Source: Lachnospiraceae bacterium (GTDB lineage: Bacteria > Bacillota > Clostridia > Lachnospirales > Lachnospiraceae). Taken from it: a DNA stretch of 64,000 bases. Shown one piece after another: positions 35,182 to 43,122 of this stretch; positions within the stretch are counted from its first letter, which is position 1; every line of letters begins with the position of its first letter. A program made the translations under genes and the position numbers. The DNA is taken from NCBI GenBank assembly GCA_017446045.1, contig JAFSRP010000012.1, forward strand, positions 1 to 64,000, read 5' to 3'. Under the pieces are notes generated by a model. That model searched no databases and was not told the origin of the DNA. It saw nothing but the letters and a program-made list of their open reading frames with translations.

Positions 35182-35492
35182 TCTTAAAAGATCAGAATAA
35201 GGTCACATTGATCAGGAGCTGTGAAAAGACAATCGGTTTATTAAGAAACCGGGATCATTAAAAAGATAAAAGCCAAAGAAATGCGGCAGTGATCGTAAAG
35301 AAGGTCACGATCTTAAAAAGAATGGTCAGGAAAGGTCAAAAGGAACAGCATCTGATCCAAAAGGAAGAAGCCGGGACGATCAGATAATAACAAAAGCATA
35401 ATAATTAAAAAAGCTTTTCGGGACCAAGTAAAAAGATCAGGATTATCAAAAAAACTAAATAAGGGGGATTACTCCAATGGCATCTTGTTATT

Positions 35493-35536
35493 GAGACCAT
35501 CACAGCGAAGATAAAGCGTGATGGTCTCTTTCGTTG
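35493..35536 (+). terminator. terminator of the A-rich transcript
   Basis: GAGACCATCAC (35493-35503) pairs perfectly with GTGATGGTCTC (35518-35528), followed by TTTCGTTGTTGTTT. Confidence 0.75.
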
Positions 35537-35709
35537 TTGTTTATCTTTGCAGCCTGCTTCCGTGCTCCGCAGATCATCAGATCTGGGGGGCTTCTTTCAT
35601 TTTCATTACGATTCCCGGAAGTGGGTTTAATTACGGGAATAATTGGAGTACAATGATATACGGAAGAGTTTCGGCGGAGAAGTTGCTCCGGCCAGTTAAG
35701 GAGGAAGCC

Positions 35710-35946
35710 ATGTTTGGTAATATAGACGCGCTTATGAAGCTTCGCAAAGCCTGGGGTACGTTCTCGGGCAATCATCCCAGATTCGCCCAGTTCCTGGGTA
35801 CAGTCAGCAGCGGCGGGATACAGGAGGGCACGGTGATCGGGATCACTGTGACATATCCCGACGGAAGGACGCTCGATACCAATATGAAAGTGACAGCCTC
35901 CGATCTTGAGCTTTTTGAGTCACTGAAGACCCTGGCGAACAGATAA
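35710..35946 (+). CDS. conserved-looking 78-residue hypothetical protein
   Basis: This small protein begins 'MFGNIDALMKLRKAWGTF', has a central 'EGTVIGITVTYPDG' strand segment and ends 'TASDLELFESLKTLAN'. It looks like a compact soluble alpha/beta protein. The start at 35710 has a strong AAGGAGGAAG; the frame is open further upstream, but that part reads into the terminator region and looks non-coding. No function is assigned. A weak promoter (TTTAAT/TACAAT, 35626-35654) precedes it. Confidence 0.7.
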   Translation: MFGNIDALMKLRKAWGTFSGNHPRFAQFLGTVSSGGIQEGTVIGITVTYPDGRTLDTNMKVTASDLELFESLKTLANR

Positions 35947-36067
35947 AACCGGGCACGGCTGAATTTATTGCCGTATGGTGTCTCTTTTGTGTCCATTGGA
36001 ATGATATGATGAACGAAAAGGAACGATCTTATAATTCCATTTCCAAACGAGGGAGGATATGATCAGA

Positions 36068-37804
36068 ATGATGTATAAGGCATATATGAAGACAGCGGGA
36101 AGGATCCTGCGCGGAACATTATGTATGGGTGCGCTCGCGCTTTCCCTGGCCGCGGCTGTTTCCGTGACGCCGCTTTTTTCCATGCAGTCTTATGCTGCCA
36201 AGGATGACGATGACGAGAAGGATTACTCGATCGATGATGCCGCCTGGGCGGATGACGACGGTCGGGCGATCGCTGAGTGGGAGAAGGCAGAGTCTTCAAC
36301 GAAATACAGGGTACAGCTCTACCGCACCAGCACCAAGTACCCGGTTGGCAAGGAGATCTCTACAGGCTCGGACAGCCATGACTTCAGTTCCGCTATTTCC
36401 CAGAAGGGCACCGGCAACTATTTCTTTATCGTTACCCCGGTCAAGGGCGGCAAGGATCTTGCCGTGACCTCTGATATTCTGGAAGTGGATTCCGATTATA
36501 TGAGTGAGCTTCGTGCGGCGCTCAAGGAGAAGAAGGAGTCCAAGAGTGCGGCCAGCATGGAGGGCGGCCCGCGCTGGGTGATGAACCCGACGGGCACATG
36601 GAAGTATCTCAAGGCTGACAACACCTGGGCCAAGAACGGCTGGGAGCAGATCGACGGAAAGTGGTATTATTTCGGATCCGACAACCTGATGAAGACAGGC
36701 TGGCAGAAGGTCCGCAACTACTGGTACTATCTTGGCGATGACGGTGCCTGCTGGATGAATACCACCACACCGGACGGATATACAGTCAATGAGTCCGGTG
36801 TATGGGTCGATCCGGAGACCGGCAAGACCATCACCAATTATTCGGGTACGGCTGCAGCGCCTGTTTCCACGGATATCAATGAAGTGAAGCTCAGCCTGAA
36901 GGAGAGCAGCGCGGAGGCGGGCTCGATCCGCAAAGCGGAAGTCGGATCCGGTTCCAACGTCAAGGTCAATGAAGTCAATTTCAGCGAACCTTACGAAAAC
37001 TGGGCTATCGGGCGCAATGTGACCATTACGGTCAACGTCAGTGCTGCCGACAATTACAAGTTTACCACTACTACGAAGTACTCCCTGGGCAGCGCGACCT
37101 TCCAGGGATCCACGGGAGATGAGTACAACCGTGTGCTGACATTCTCCTATTCGCCCAAGATGACGCTGGAGACACCGGATGGATTATATATCACCAGCGA
37201 CATGGTGCTTAAGTGGAACAAGGTCCCGAACGCCGTTCAGTATAAGGTCGTCCTTTCCTATCTCAATGATGAGGACACCAAGTCCAGCAAGACCCTGACC
37301 GTCACAAAGCCGGAGGCTGACCTTTCCGAGTATGCAGGCATGTATTCCGAAGTCTCCGTTAAGGTGACTGCCCAGGGCAGCAAGACGTCAAAGAGCGGGT
37401 CCAAGACCAACAGCAGCCTTCAGGATTCTGCTGCGGCGACGATCGAAGATCTGGATGCGTTTATTGAGACCAATACGATGGACGGCAAGTTCAGTTCCAC
37501 CGGCGGCAGCCTCAGCTACAAGGACGAGTCCGGTTCCAAGCTGAAGGGATGGCAGCAGCTCGCAGGCATCTGGTACTATTTCGATGAATCCGGCAACGCA
37601 GCCGGTCCGGGCTGGTTCCAGGATACCGAGGGCGGCAATCTGTGGTATTACTTTGACAGTAACCACGGCATGGTTACAGGCAAGGTCACGGACAACGGCG
37701 TGGAGTATTTCCTGAACGACGGCAGCAACCCGGATCTTCCGGTAGGCGCCTGGGTAGAGACGCAGCCGCAGGAGGCACAGGAGACACAGGAGGCACAGCC
37801 GTAA
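36068..37804 (+). CDS. large secreted cell-wall-binding protein
   Basis: This 578-residue secreted protein has a long signal peptide (cleavage near 'SYA-AKD', about residue 42) and an acidic DDDDE stretch. A fibronectin-like region follows (about 50-150), then choline-binding-like repeats ('GWEQIDGKWYYFGSDN', 'GWQKVRNYWYYLGDDGA') and the 'TTPDGYTVNESGVWV' cap. A beta-rich middle domain covers about 270-470, and a second set of repeats lies near the end ('GWQQLAGIWYYFDESG'). It is probably attached to teichoic acids or the wall. ATG 36068 was preferred because GGAGG is 11 bases away; from ATG 36059 it would be only 2. Confidence 0.82.
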   Translation: MMYKAYMKTAGRILRGTLCMGALALSLAAAVSVTPLFSMQSYAAKDDDDEKDYSIDDAAWADDDGRAIAEWEKAESSTKYRVQLYRTSTKYPVGKEISTGSDSHDFSSAISQKGTGNYFFIVTPVKGGKDLAVTSDILEVDSDYMSELRAALKEKKESKSAASMEGGPRWVMNPTGTWKYLKADNTWAKNGWEQIDGKWYYFGSDNLMKTGWQKVRNYWYYLGDDGACWMNTTTPDGYTVNESGVWVDPETGKTITNYSGTAAAPVSTDINEVKLSLKESSAEAGSIRKAEVGSGSNVKVNEVNFSEPYENWAIGRNVTITVNVSAADNYKFTTTTKYSLGSATFQGSTGDEYNRVLTFSYSPKMTLETPDGLYITSDMVLKWNKVPNAVQYKVVLSYLNDEDTKSSKTLTVTKPEADLSEYAGMYSEVSVKVTAQGSKTSKSGSKTNSSLQDSAAATIEDLDAFIETNTMDGKFSSTGGSLSYKDESGSKLKGWQQLAGIWYYFDESGNAAGPGWFQDTEGGNLWYYFDSNHGMVTGKVTDNGVEYFLNDGSNPDLPVGAWVETQPQEAQETQEAQP

Positions 37805-37851
37805 CGTGTCTGAATGCTGCAGCAAAGAAGTGATATTCAGGAAAGACAGCA

Positions 37852-38373
37852 ATGTTATATGAAACATTAATGGAGACACCCTTTGGGGTACTCCGTCTTA
37901 AGGCGGATGACGAAGCGCTGACGTATGCGGGATTCGTGAGTACGGCGGGCATGTCTGAAGCTGACAGGATAACAAATATAGAGCGGGACGGCCGGCTGGC
38001 CGCCCCGCTTGCACTTGCGCTGGATTGGTATGGGAGATACTTTGACGGACAGGCGCCTGATCCTTCCGAAGTGCCGATCCGACCGGAAGGAAGCTCCTTC
38101 CGGCGCGAAGTCTGGGAGATCGTGCGTCAGATCCCTTACGGACAGGTATTGTCCTACGGAGAGATCGCGCGCATTATCGCGGCACGCCGCGGTATCCCGC
38201 GTATGGCAGCCCAGGCAGTCGGCGGCGCCATGAAGGCCAATCGGATCTTCATTCTGATCCCCTGCCACCGTGTGATCGGTGCGGACGGCAGTATGGTCGG
38301 GTACGGGTCCCTGCCGGACAGTCTCGAACTGAAGCGCGCGCTGCTGCGGCATGAAGGGATCCTGTGGACATGA
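37852..38373 (+). CDS. ogt: methylated-DNA-[protein]-cysteine S-methyltransferase
   Basis: This 173-residue DNA repair protein has the active-site motif 'IPCHRVIGADG', whose Cys accepts the alkyl group from O6-alkylguanine in a single suicide reaction. The DNA-binding segment 'YGEIARIIA...GGAMKANRI' precedes it. The length and N-terminal domain fit the Ogt type. AGGAAAGACAG lies upstream of the start. A perfect CATGAGCC/GGCTCATG hairpin (38369-38390) overlaps the stop codon but has no T-run. Confidence 0.93.
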   Translation: MLYETLMETPFGVLRLKADDEALTYAGFVSTAGMSEADRITNIERDGRLAAPLALALDWYGRYFDGQAPDPSEVPIRPEGSSFRREVWEIVRQIPYGQVLSYGEIARIIAARRGIPRMAAQAVGGAMKANRIFILIPCHRVIGADGSMVGYGSLPDSLELKRALLRHEGILWT

Positions 38374-38429
38374 GCCGGAGATGGCTCATGCAATGAAGAG
38401 AATGCTGTTTTATATATCGGGAGTAACGA

Positions 38430-38996
38430 TCAGTTTTCTGTTCCGGCGAGTCCCAGCTCCGCAGCATGAGGCCGCATTCCCTCGATGCAGATCGCGGCGG
38501 CGTCACGGACCTCCATTCCCAGCATCTCACAACCTTTTTTGATCAGTTCGCGGTCACATTTGGCCGCGAATTTTTTGTCCTTGAACTTCTTCATGAAGCT
38601 GCTGACCTCGAGATCGGTCAGCCCGTTTGGACGCATCCGTGCACAGGCCTGGATGATGCCGGTCAGCTCATCGACAGTGTAGAGACTCTTTTCCAGGTTG
38701 GTGAGGGGCTCTACATCGGTACATATACCATATCCGTGAGAAAGGATCGCGCGGACCTCTTCCTCAGAGACACCGGCTGCGAGAAGCGGTTCTGCTGTAT
38801 GCTGCAGATGCTCTTCCGGATACTTTTCGTAATCGTAGTCATGCAGGTAACCGATGGCTTCCCAATGCTCTTTATCTTCTCCGAAATGCTCAGCCATGGC
38901 ACCCATGGCATAGGAGACATTAAGGGCATGGATCCGGAGATGTTCTTCGGTGACCATGGAATCGTTCAGTTCCTTTGCTCGTTCTTTTGTCAGCAT
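38430..38996 (-). CDS. HD-domain protein (putative phosphohydrolase)
   Basis: This 188-residue protein has the HD motif 'GYLHDYDYEKYPEEH' (metal-binding His-Asp near residue 52), an upstream His in 'RIHALNVSYAMG', and 'AILSHGYG' providing a further His. This is the HDIG-type layout often seen in nucleotide or phosphoester hydrolases. No partner domain is present and the substrate is unknown. GAAAGG precedes the start on the minus strand. Its end converges on ogt. Confidence 0.82.
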   Translation of the reverse strand: MLTKERAKELNDSMVTEEHLRIHALNVSYAMGAMAEHFGEDKEHWEAIGYLHDYDYEKYPEEHLQHTAEPLLAAGVSEEEVRAILSHGYGICTDVEPLTNLEKSLYTVDELTGIIQACARMRPNGLTDLEVSSFMKKFKDKKFAAKCDRELIKKGCEMLGMEVRDAAAICIEGMRPHAAELGLAGTEN

Positions 38997-39137
38997 GGAT
39001 GTTGCCTTTCTCTTGTCTTTCAGGTTTTAAAAATCAGGTGAACGTGTTAAGATATATTAGAGTTCAGTATATCACTTACAGAGAGACAGCACCACAGTTT
39101 TCTGAAGCGATCTCTCTGATGAGACGGAGGTGTCGAT

Positions 39138-40100
39138 ATGAAGCAAAAGATCGTGTGTATGCTGCGCCTGACAGAAGCGGAGAAAAATCTGTTCAGAGAA
39201 GCGGCCGGAGAGAATGAGATCATTTTCACCAAGGACAGCACTCCCGAGTATAAAAGTGTCATCCCGGTGGATGAGGAACTTGTTAAAGATGCGGATGTCC
39301 TGATGGGCTGGCTTCCTTCCGATCTGGTCCCGAAGGCTGTTCATCTCAAATGGCTGCAGGCCCAGAGTTCCGGCGTGGATAATTTCACCGCGCCCGGCGT
39401 ACTTCCCGCGGGGGCGATGCTGACGAGTGCGACCGGTGCTTACGGACTTTCCGTGGCAGAGCATACTTTCGGCATGATGCTTGCAATCATGAAGAACCTG
39501 CCCGGGTACCGCGACCAGCAAAATGATCATAACTGGAGCGACCTCGGTCCGGTACTTTCTCCGAAGGGGCTGGACATCCTGATCCTCGGCACCGGTGATC
39601 TCGGATCAAAATTTGCCTGCTACTGCAAGGCTTTTGATGCGCATACCATTGGAGTGCGGCAGGATCCGTCAAAGCCGGCGGCAGGAATCGATGAGATGCA
39701 CGGCATGGAGGATCTGGATGAACTCGTTGCTCAGGCTGACGTCGTCTGTTCGCTGCTTCCGCATATCGAATCTATGGTCCGGTACTTTGATTACGACCGT
39801 TTGATGAGTATGAAGAAGAATGCGATCTTTATTAATGCCGGACGCGGCTCGATCTGTGATAACGCCGCACTTGCCAGGGTACTGGCGGAAGGCCATCTCT
39901 GGGGTGCGGGTCTTGACACGACGGAAAAGGAACCCATGCCGGCGGATCATCCGCTCTGGGCCGAACCAAAGGCATTTATTACACCGCATGTCGCGGGCGG
40001 AGACCATCTTGAAGACACGCTCCGCAAGATCGCGGTCATCGGTCTGGAAAACCTGAAGCACTATCTTGCCGGAGAGCCTCTGCGCAACCGCAAGGTATGA
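39138..40100 (+). CDS. D-2-hydroxyacid dehydrogenase
   Basis: This 320-residue NAD-dependent dehydrogenase of the D-isomer-specific family has the dinucleotide loop 'ILGTGDLGSKFA' near residue 150, 'FINAGRGSICDN' with the substrate-binding Arg, a Glu in 'DTTEKEPMP', and the catalytic His in 'TPHVAGGD'. It would reduce a 2-keto acid to the D-2-hydroxyacid or the reverse. GGAGGT lies upstream. It is followed by cyclophilin and an HpcH-type aldolase in the same direction, with gaps of about 40 bases. Confidence 0.9.
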   Translation: MKQKIVCMLRLTEAEKNLFREAAGENEIIFTKDSTPEYKSVIPVDEELVKDADVLMGWLPSDLVPKAVHLKWLQAQSSGVDNFTAPGVLPAGAMLTSATGAYGLSVAEHTFGMMLAIMKNLPGYRDQQNDHNWSDLGPVLSPKGLDILILGTGDLGSKFACYCKAFDAHTIGVRQDPSKPAAGIDEMHGMEDLDELVAQADVVCSLLPHIESMVRYFDYDRLMSMKKNAIFINAGRGSICDNAALARVLAEGHLWGAGLDTTEKEPMPADHPLWAEPKAFITPHVAGGDHLEDTLRKIAVIGLENLKHYLAGEPLRNRKV

Positions 40101-40144
40101 CGGAAGATACATACGGAATCATTTTCTGAAAAAGGAGATCATAT

Positions 40145-40663
40145 ATGCAGAACCCAATCGTAACCATTACCATGGAGAACATGGATGAGATCAGGATCGA
40201 ACTCTATCCCCATGTGGCTCCCAACACGGTCAATAACTTTATCAGTCTTGTAAAGAAGGGCTTTTATAACGGCCTGATCTTCCATCGGGTGATCAAGGGC
40301 TTTATGATCCAGGGCGGGTGCCCTTATGGCAGGGGAACCGGCGGACCGGGCTACCAGATCAAAGGTGAATTTGCTGCCAACGGTTTTACCAATGACCTGA
40401 AACATTCGAGAGGCGTGATCTCCATGGCGAGAGCCATGAATCCCGATTCCGCAGGCAGCCAGTTCTTTATCATGCACCAGGATGCCCCCCATCTGGACGG
40501 ACAGTATGCGGCATTCGGCATGGTGATCGAAGGCATGGATGCAGTCGACCGGATCGCGGACCAGTCCACGGATTTCAGCGACAGGCCCCGTGAAGATCAG
40601 ATCATGGAGACCGTGACCGTAGAGACCTTCGGCGAGGAGTATCCGGAGCCGGAGAAAGCGTAA
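40145..40663 (+). CDS. cyclophilin-type peptidyl-prolyl isomerase
   Basis: This 172-residue protein has the cyclophilin core 'NFISLVKKGFYNGLIFHRVIKGFMIQGG' (positions 30-57) with catalytic Arg in FHRV, plus 'MARAMNPDSAGSQFFI' and 'DGQYAAFGMV'. It speeds proline cis-trans isomerisation during folding. There is no signal peptide, so it is cytoplasmic. AAAGGAGA precedes the start. Confidence 0.95.
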   Translation: MQNPIVTITMENMDEIRIELYPHVAPNTVNNFISLVKKGFYNGLIFHRVIKGFMIQGGCPYGRGTGGPGYQIKGEFAANGFTNDLKHSRGVISMARAMNPDSAGSQFFIMHQDAPHLDGQYAAFGMVIEGMDAVDRIADQSTDFSDRPREDQIMETVTVETFGEEYPEPEKA

Positions 40664-40702
40664 GTCTTTCAGGCAGCGTCTGACCAGTTAACAGGAGGCA
40701 AT

Positions 40703-41479
40703 ATGTTTACGAATAAACTGCAGGAAAAGATCCGCAGAGGCGAGAAGACGGTCGGTACCTTTCTTGGTGCCGGTAATGCTTCCATTGCAGAGGCTATCGG
40801 CTATTCCGGTCTGGACTACATTATTATAGATACAGAGCACGGACCATATGAGGCAGAAGGCGTGATGGAGATCATGCGCGGCGCGGAGCTTGGCGGTACG
40901 ACAGCGCTGGTCCGGGTCAAGGACTGCAGCCGTCCCGCGATCCTTAAAATGATGGACATCGGAGCCAGAGGTCTGATCATCCCGCAGGTCCATACAGTGG
41001 AGGAAGTACGCCAGGTGGTCGACTATGCCAAGTACTATCCGACCGGCAACCGGGGCGTGTGTTTTAGCAGGGCCGATGGATACGGTTATGATGAGATCGC
41101 CCGGCAGCCTCTCACGGATTTCTTCCGTGACGCTAACGCAAGGACCCTGATCATTCCGCAGTGTGAGACCGCCGGATGTCTGGAACACATTGAGGAGGTA
41201 TGCGCGCTGGAAGGTGTCGCCGGCATTTTCATCGGCCCCTTCGATCTTTCCGTTGCTATGGGAATGCCCGGCCGGTTTGACGATCCTGATTTCCAAAAGG
41301 CACTGGACCGGATCCTTAAGGCTGTTCATGACGCCGGCAAGTTCTGCATCATGTTCTCGACCACTACAGAAGCAGCACGCAAATACTTTGCCCGTGGATT
41401 CGATTCCGTGACGGTAAGTCTCGAGTATGATATTCTTATTACGGCGATGCAGCGGATGATGGCGGAAGCGAAAGCATAG
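40703..41479 (+). CDS. HpcH/HpaI-family class II aldolase
   Basis: This 258-residue aldolase has the family signatures 'DYIIIDTEHGPYEAE' and 'ARGLIIPQVHTVEEV'. 'IPQCETAGCLEHIEEV' has the metal-binding Glu of the Q-x-E-T motif, and 'GIFIGPFDLSVAMG' supplies the Asp. Such enzymes split or join pyruvate and an aldehyde with a divalent metal (for example 4-hydroxy-2-oxoheptanedioate or 2-keto-3-deoxy-rhamnonate aldolases). The upstream D-2-hydroxyacid dehydrogenase may act in the same route. ACAGGAGGC precedes the start. Confidence 0.9.
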   Translation: MFTNKLQEKIRRGEKTVGTFLGAGNASIAEAIGYSGLDYIIIDTEHGPYEAEGVMEIMRGAELGGTTALVRVKDCSRPAILKMMDIGARGLIIPQVHTVEEVRQVVDYAKYYPTGNRGVCFSRADGYGYDEIARQPLTDFFRDANARTLIIPQCETAGCLEHIEEVCALEGVAGIFIGPFDLSVAMGMPGRFDDPDFQKALDRILKAVHDAGKFCIMFSTTTEAARKYFARGFDSVTVSLEYDILITAMQRMMAEAKA

Positions 41480-41621
41480 CTTTCTTACGATTCCTTTACA
41501 TTCGCAGGACAGAGCTTGCGTGTGACTTAGGAGTATGTTAAAAATAATAATGGTTTTGAATTATGCGCGTCGGGAGACGTGCAGCTTATTCGTCGGGAGA
41601 CGCGTAGAAAGGACATAGTCC

Positions 41622-41642
41622 ATGTTCATTGCCTTATTGTGA
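41622..41642 (+). CDS. possible 6-residue leader peptide (MFIALL)
   Basis: ATG-TTC-ATT-GCC-TTA-TTG-TGA follows an AAAGGA site at 8 bases and ends 10 bases before the terminator stem. Such a position is typical of attenuation peptides whose translation influences the terminator. The peptide is very short, so chance is possible. Confidence 0.3.
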   Translation: MFIALL

Positions 41643-41652
41643 GTTATTTATC

Positions 41653-41680
41653 AGCCGATATTTTATATATCGGCTTTTTC
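41653..41680 (+). terminator. intrinsic terminator inside the symporter leader
   Basis: AGCCGATA (41653-41660) pairs perfectly with TATCGGCT (41668-41675), followed by TTTT. It lies 60 bases before the symporter start codon, so read-through must be controlled for the gene to be expressed from the upstream promoter. Confidence 0.8.
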
Positions 41681-41739
41681 TGATTCCGGAAACTGTCCGG
41701 AACTTCAATAAGAACATGACAGGGACGAAAAGGAGTAAA

Positions 41740-42993
41740 ATGAAAAAGGGATCATTCTTAAGCAACTACTGGTTCATCATCTGCATGCTGGTCGCGATCG
41801 TGGCCGGCACCATCCTCGGTTTAAGCTGGCCGGGAGCCACCGTACTGGCGCCGCTTGGCGACCTGTTCATCAACATGATGTTCTGCGTCGTCGTACCGAT
41901 GGTATTCGTATCTATCTCTTCGGCGATCGCCAACATGAAGACGGCAGGACGTGCCGGCAAACTGATGGTGACCACGATCATCAGCTTCCTGATCACGGCA
42001 GCCATTGCCGCGATCATCATGTATGTGATCGTCCGCATCATCAACATCGTACCGACCGATTTCAGTATCGACGTCATGGTCCAGGAAACAGAGGACACGA
42101 CAGTTGCCAGCACCGGCAGCCTGATCGTCAATTTCTTCACCAAGCCGGATTTCCATGAGCTGCTCAGCCGCCGCGCAATGCTGCCGCTGATCATCGCGGC
42201 CATCATCTTCGGTTTCGGCGTGCAGATGTCCGGCGGACCGGAGACCCTGACCGCCAAGGTCCTCGATGACTTAAGCAACTGCCTGATGAAGACGGTCAAG
42301 ATCATCACCTACTATGCACCGATCGGTTTCTTTGGTTTCTTCGCTTCTCTGGCAGCCACCTACGGTCCGGAGCTGATCGGCGGCTATGGAAAGACCCTGG
42401 TCGTCTACTATGTAGTCTGCTTCGCATACATGTTCATCTTCTTCCCGATCTACGCTGAGTTCGGCGGCGGCAAGGGAGGCGCAAAGGTCATGTTCGCGCA
42501 TCTTTTCCGTCCGGCAGCCGTTTCCTTCGGTACCTGTTCCTCTGTTGCGACCATCCCGACCAACATGGAAGTTGCTAAGGAGACCGGAATTTCCAAGGAT
42601 GTTTCCGACATTGTCCTTCCGATGGGCGCTACCATGCACATGGATGGTTCCGCAATGTCCGCGATCGTTAAGGTAGCATTCCTCTTCGGTATCTCCGGTA
42701 TGCCGTTTGATACCGGCAAGGCCATCCTGGCGATCATCGTGGCTGTATTCTCTTCTGTAGCCATGTCCGGTATTCCCGGCGGCGGCGGTGTCGGTGAGCT
42801 CGTGCTCTGCACCATGTTCTTCAACAACTCCCCGGAGCAGCTGGCAGTTGCCTATACCCTGGCACTGGCCATCGGCAACCTGGTCGACCCGCCTGCAACC
42901 ATGATCAACGCGGCCGGCGACTATGTCGTATCCTTCATCGTTTCCCGTTACGTGGACGGCAAGGACTGGCTCCAGAAGCAGCTTAAGGGCTGA
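41740..42993 (+). CDS. dicarboxylate/amino acid:cation symporter (DAACS/SDF family)
   Basis: This 417-residue membrane transporter has about eight helices and two hairpin loops. The conserved segments are 'SSVATIPTNMEVAKE' (serine-rich HP1), 'MGATMHMDGSAM' (helix 7 NMDGT-like motif, here HMDGS), 'SGIPGGGGVGEL' (HP2) and 'VDPPATMINAAGD' (helix 8). It imports dicarboxylates or acidic/neutral amino acids with Na+ or H+. The start at 41740 follows AAAGGAGTAAA; the frame is open further upstream through the leader terminator, which cannot be coding. Expression is probably set by that leader. Confidence 0.93.
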   Translation: MKKGSFLSNYWFIICMLVAIVAGTILGLSWPGATVLAPLGDLFINMMFCVVVPMVFVSISSAIANMKTAGRAGKLMVTTIISFLITAAIAAIIMYVIVRIINIVPTDFSIDVMVQETEDTTVASTGSLIVNFFTKPDFHELLSRRAMLPLIIAAIIFGFGVQMSGGPETLTAKVLDDLSNCLMKTVKIITYYAPIGFFGFFASLAATYGPELIGGYGKTLVVYYVVCFAYMFIFFPIYAEFGGGKGGAKVMFAHLFRPAAVSFGTCSSVATIPTNMEVAKETGISKDVSDIVLPMGATMHMDGSAMSAIVKVAFLFGISGMPFDTGKAILAIIVAVFSSVAMSGIPGGGGVGELVLCTMFFNNSPEQLAVAYTLALAIGNLVDPPATMINAAGDYVVSFIVSRYVDGKDWLQKQLKG

Positions 42994-43061
42994 TATATCC
43001 CGTGCATCGGGTCTGATAACTGAATATTCAGCGGTATTTCAGATAATACTTGCAAAGCTTC

Positions 43062-43097
43062 CGGCCGTTCATCATACTATAGATGGACGGCCGTTTT
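43062..43097 (+). terminator. terminator after the symporter gene
   Basis: CGGCCGTTCATC (43062-43073) pairs with GATGGACGGCCG (43082-43093), with one G-U pair, followed by TTTT. Confidence 0.88.
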
Positions 43098-43122
43098 CAT
43101 CTTCAAAAAGGAGACGTACAAC

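Larger units (their letters stand above)
34799..35536 (+). ncRNA. candidate large A-rich non-coding RNA
   Basis: About 740 bases between a promoter and a strong intrinsic terminator contain no protein gene in any frame; the only start with a ribosome-binding-like GGGGG encodes five residues (MASCY, 35478-35495). The plus strand is A/G-rich (31 of 60 bases are A in 35041-35100). It contains 17 GATC words between 34892 and 35437, 33-base tandem repeats, and local hairpins: GAAG/CTTC (34808/34821), TTATC/GATAG (34829/34851), TCACA/TGTGA (35203/35220), CGGTTT/AAACCG (35234-35251) and GATCGT/ACGATC (35291-35312). Large ornate bacterial RNAs (OLE, ROOL, GOLLD) are the nearest idea. An AT-rich structural DNA element is the alternative. 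Confidence 0.4.
41516..41739 (+). promoter_or_regulatory. structured leader of the symporter gene
   Basis: A possible promoter (TTGCGT 41516-41521, TAAAAA 41539-41544) opens a leader with two hairpins whose 12 core bases are identical, CGTC-GGGA-GACG, at 41568-41579 and 41591-41602. The first extends to seven pairs with one G-U. A third hairpin, GGAC-ATA-GTCC (41611-41621), partly covers an AAAGGA site that precedes a tiny frame (41622-41642). An intrinsic terminator (41653-41680) follows, before the real ribosome binding site. The order promoter - twin hairpins - mini-frame - terminator - gene is that of an attenuator or riboswitch-like control region. Confidence 0.5.

Noticed and set aside
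38369..38390. Perfect CATGAGCC/GGCTCATG hairpin as terminator for ogt
   Set aside because: It overlaps the stop codon and no T-run follows on either strand.
41568..41602. Guanidine-II (mini-ykkC) riboswitch for the twin hairpins
   Set aside because: That motif needs ACGR loops; the loops here are GGGA.
41563..41607. A 14-residue leader peptide spanning the twin hairpins
   Set aside because: It has no ribosome binding site; the hairpin symmetry explains the sequence better than coding does.
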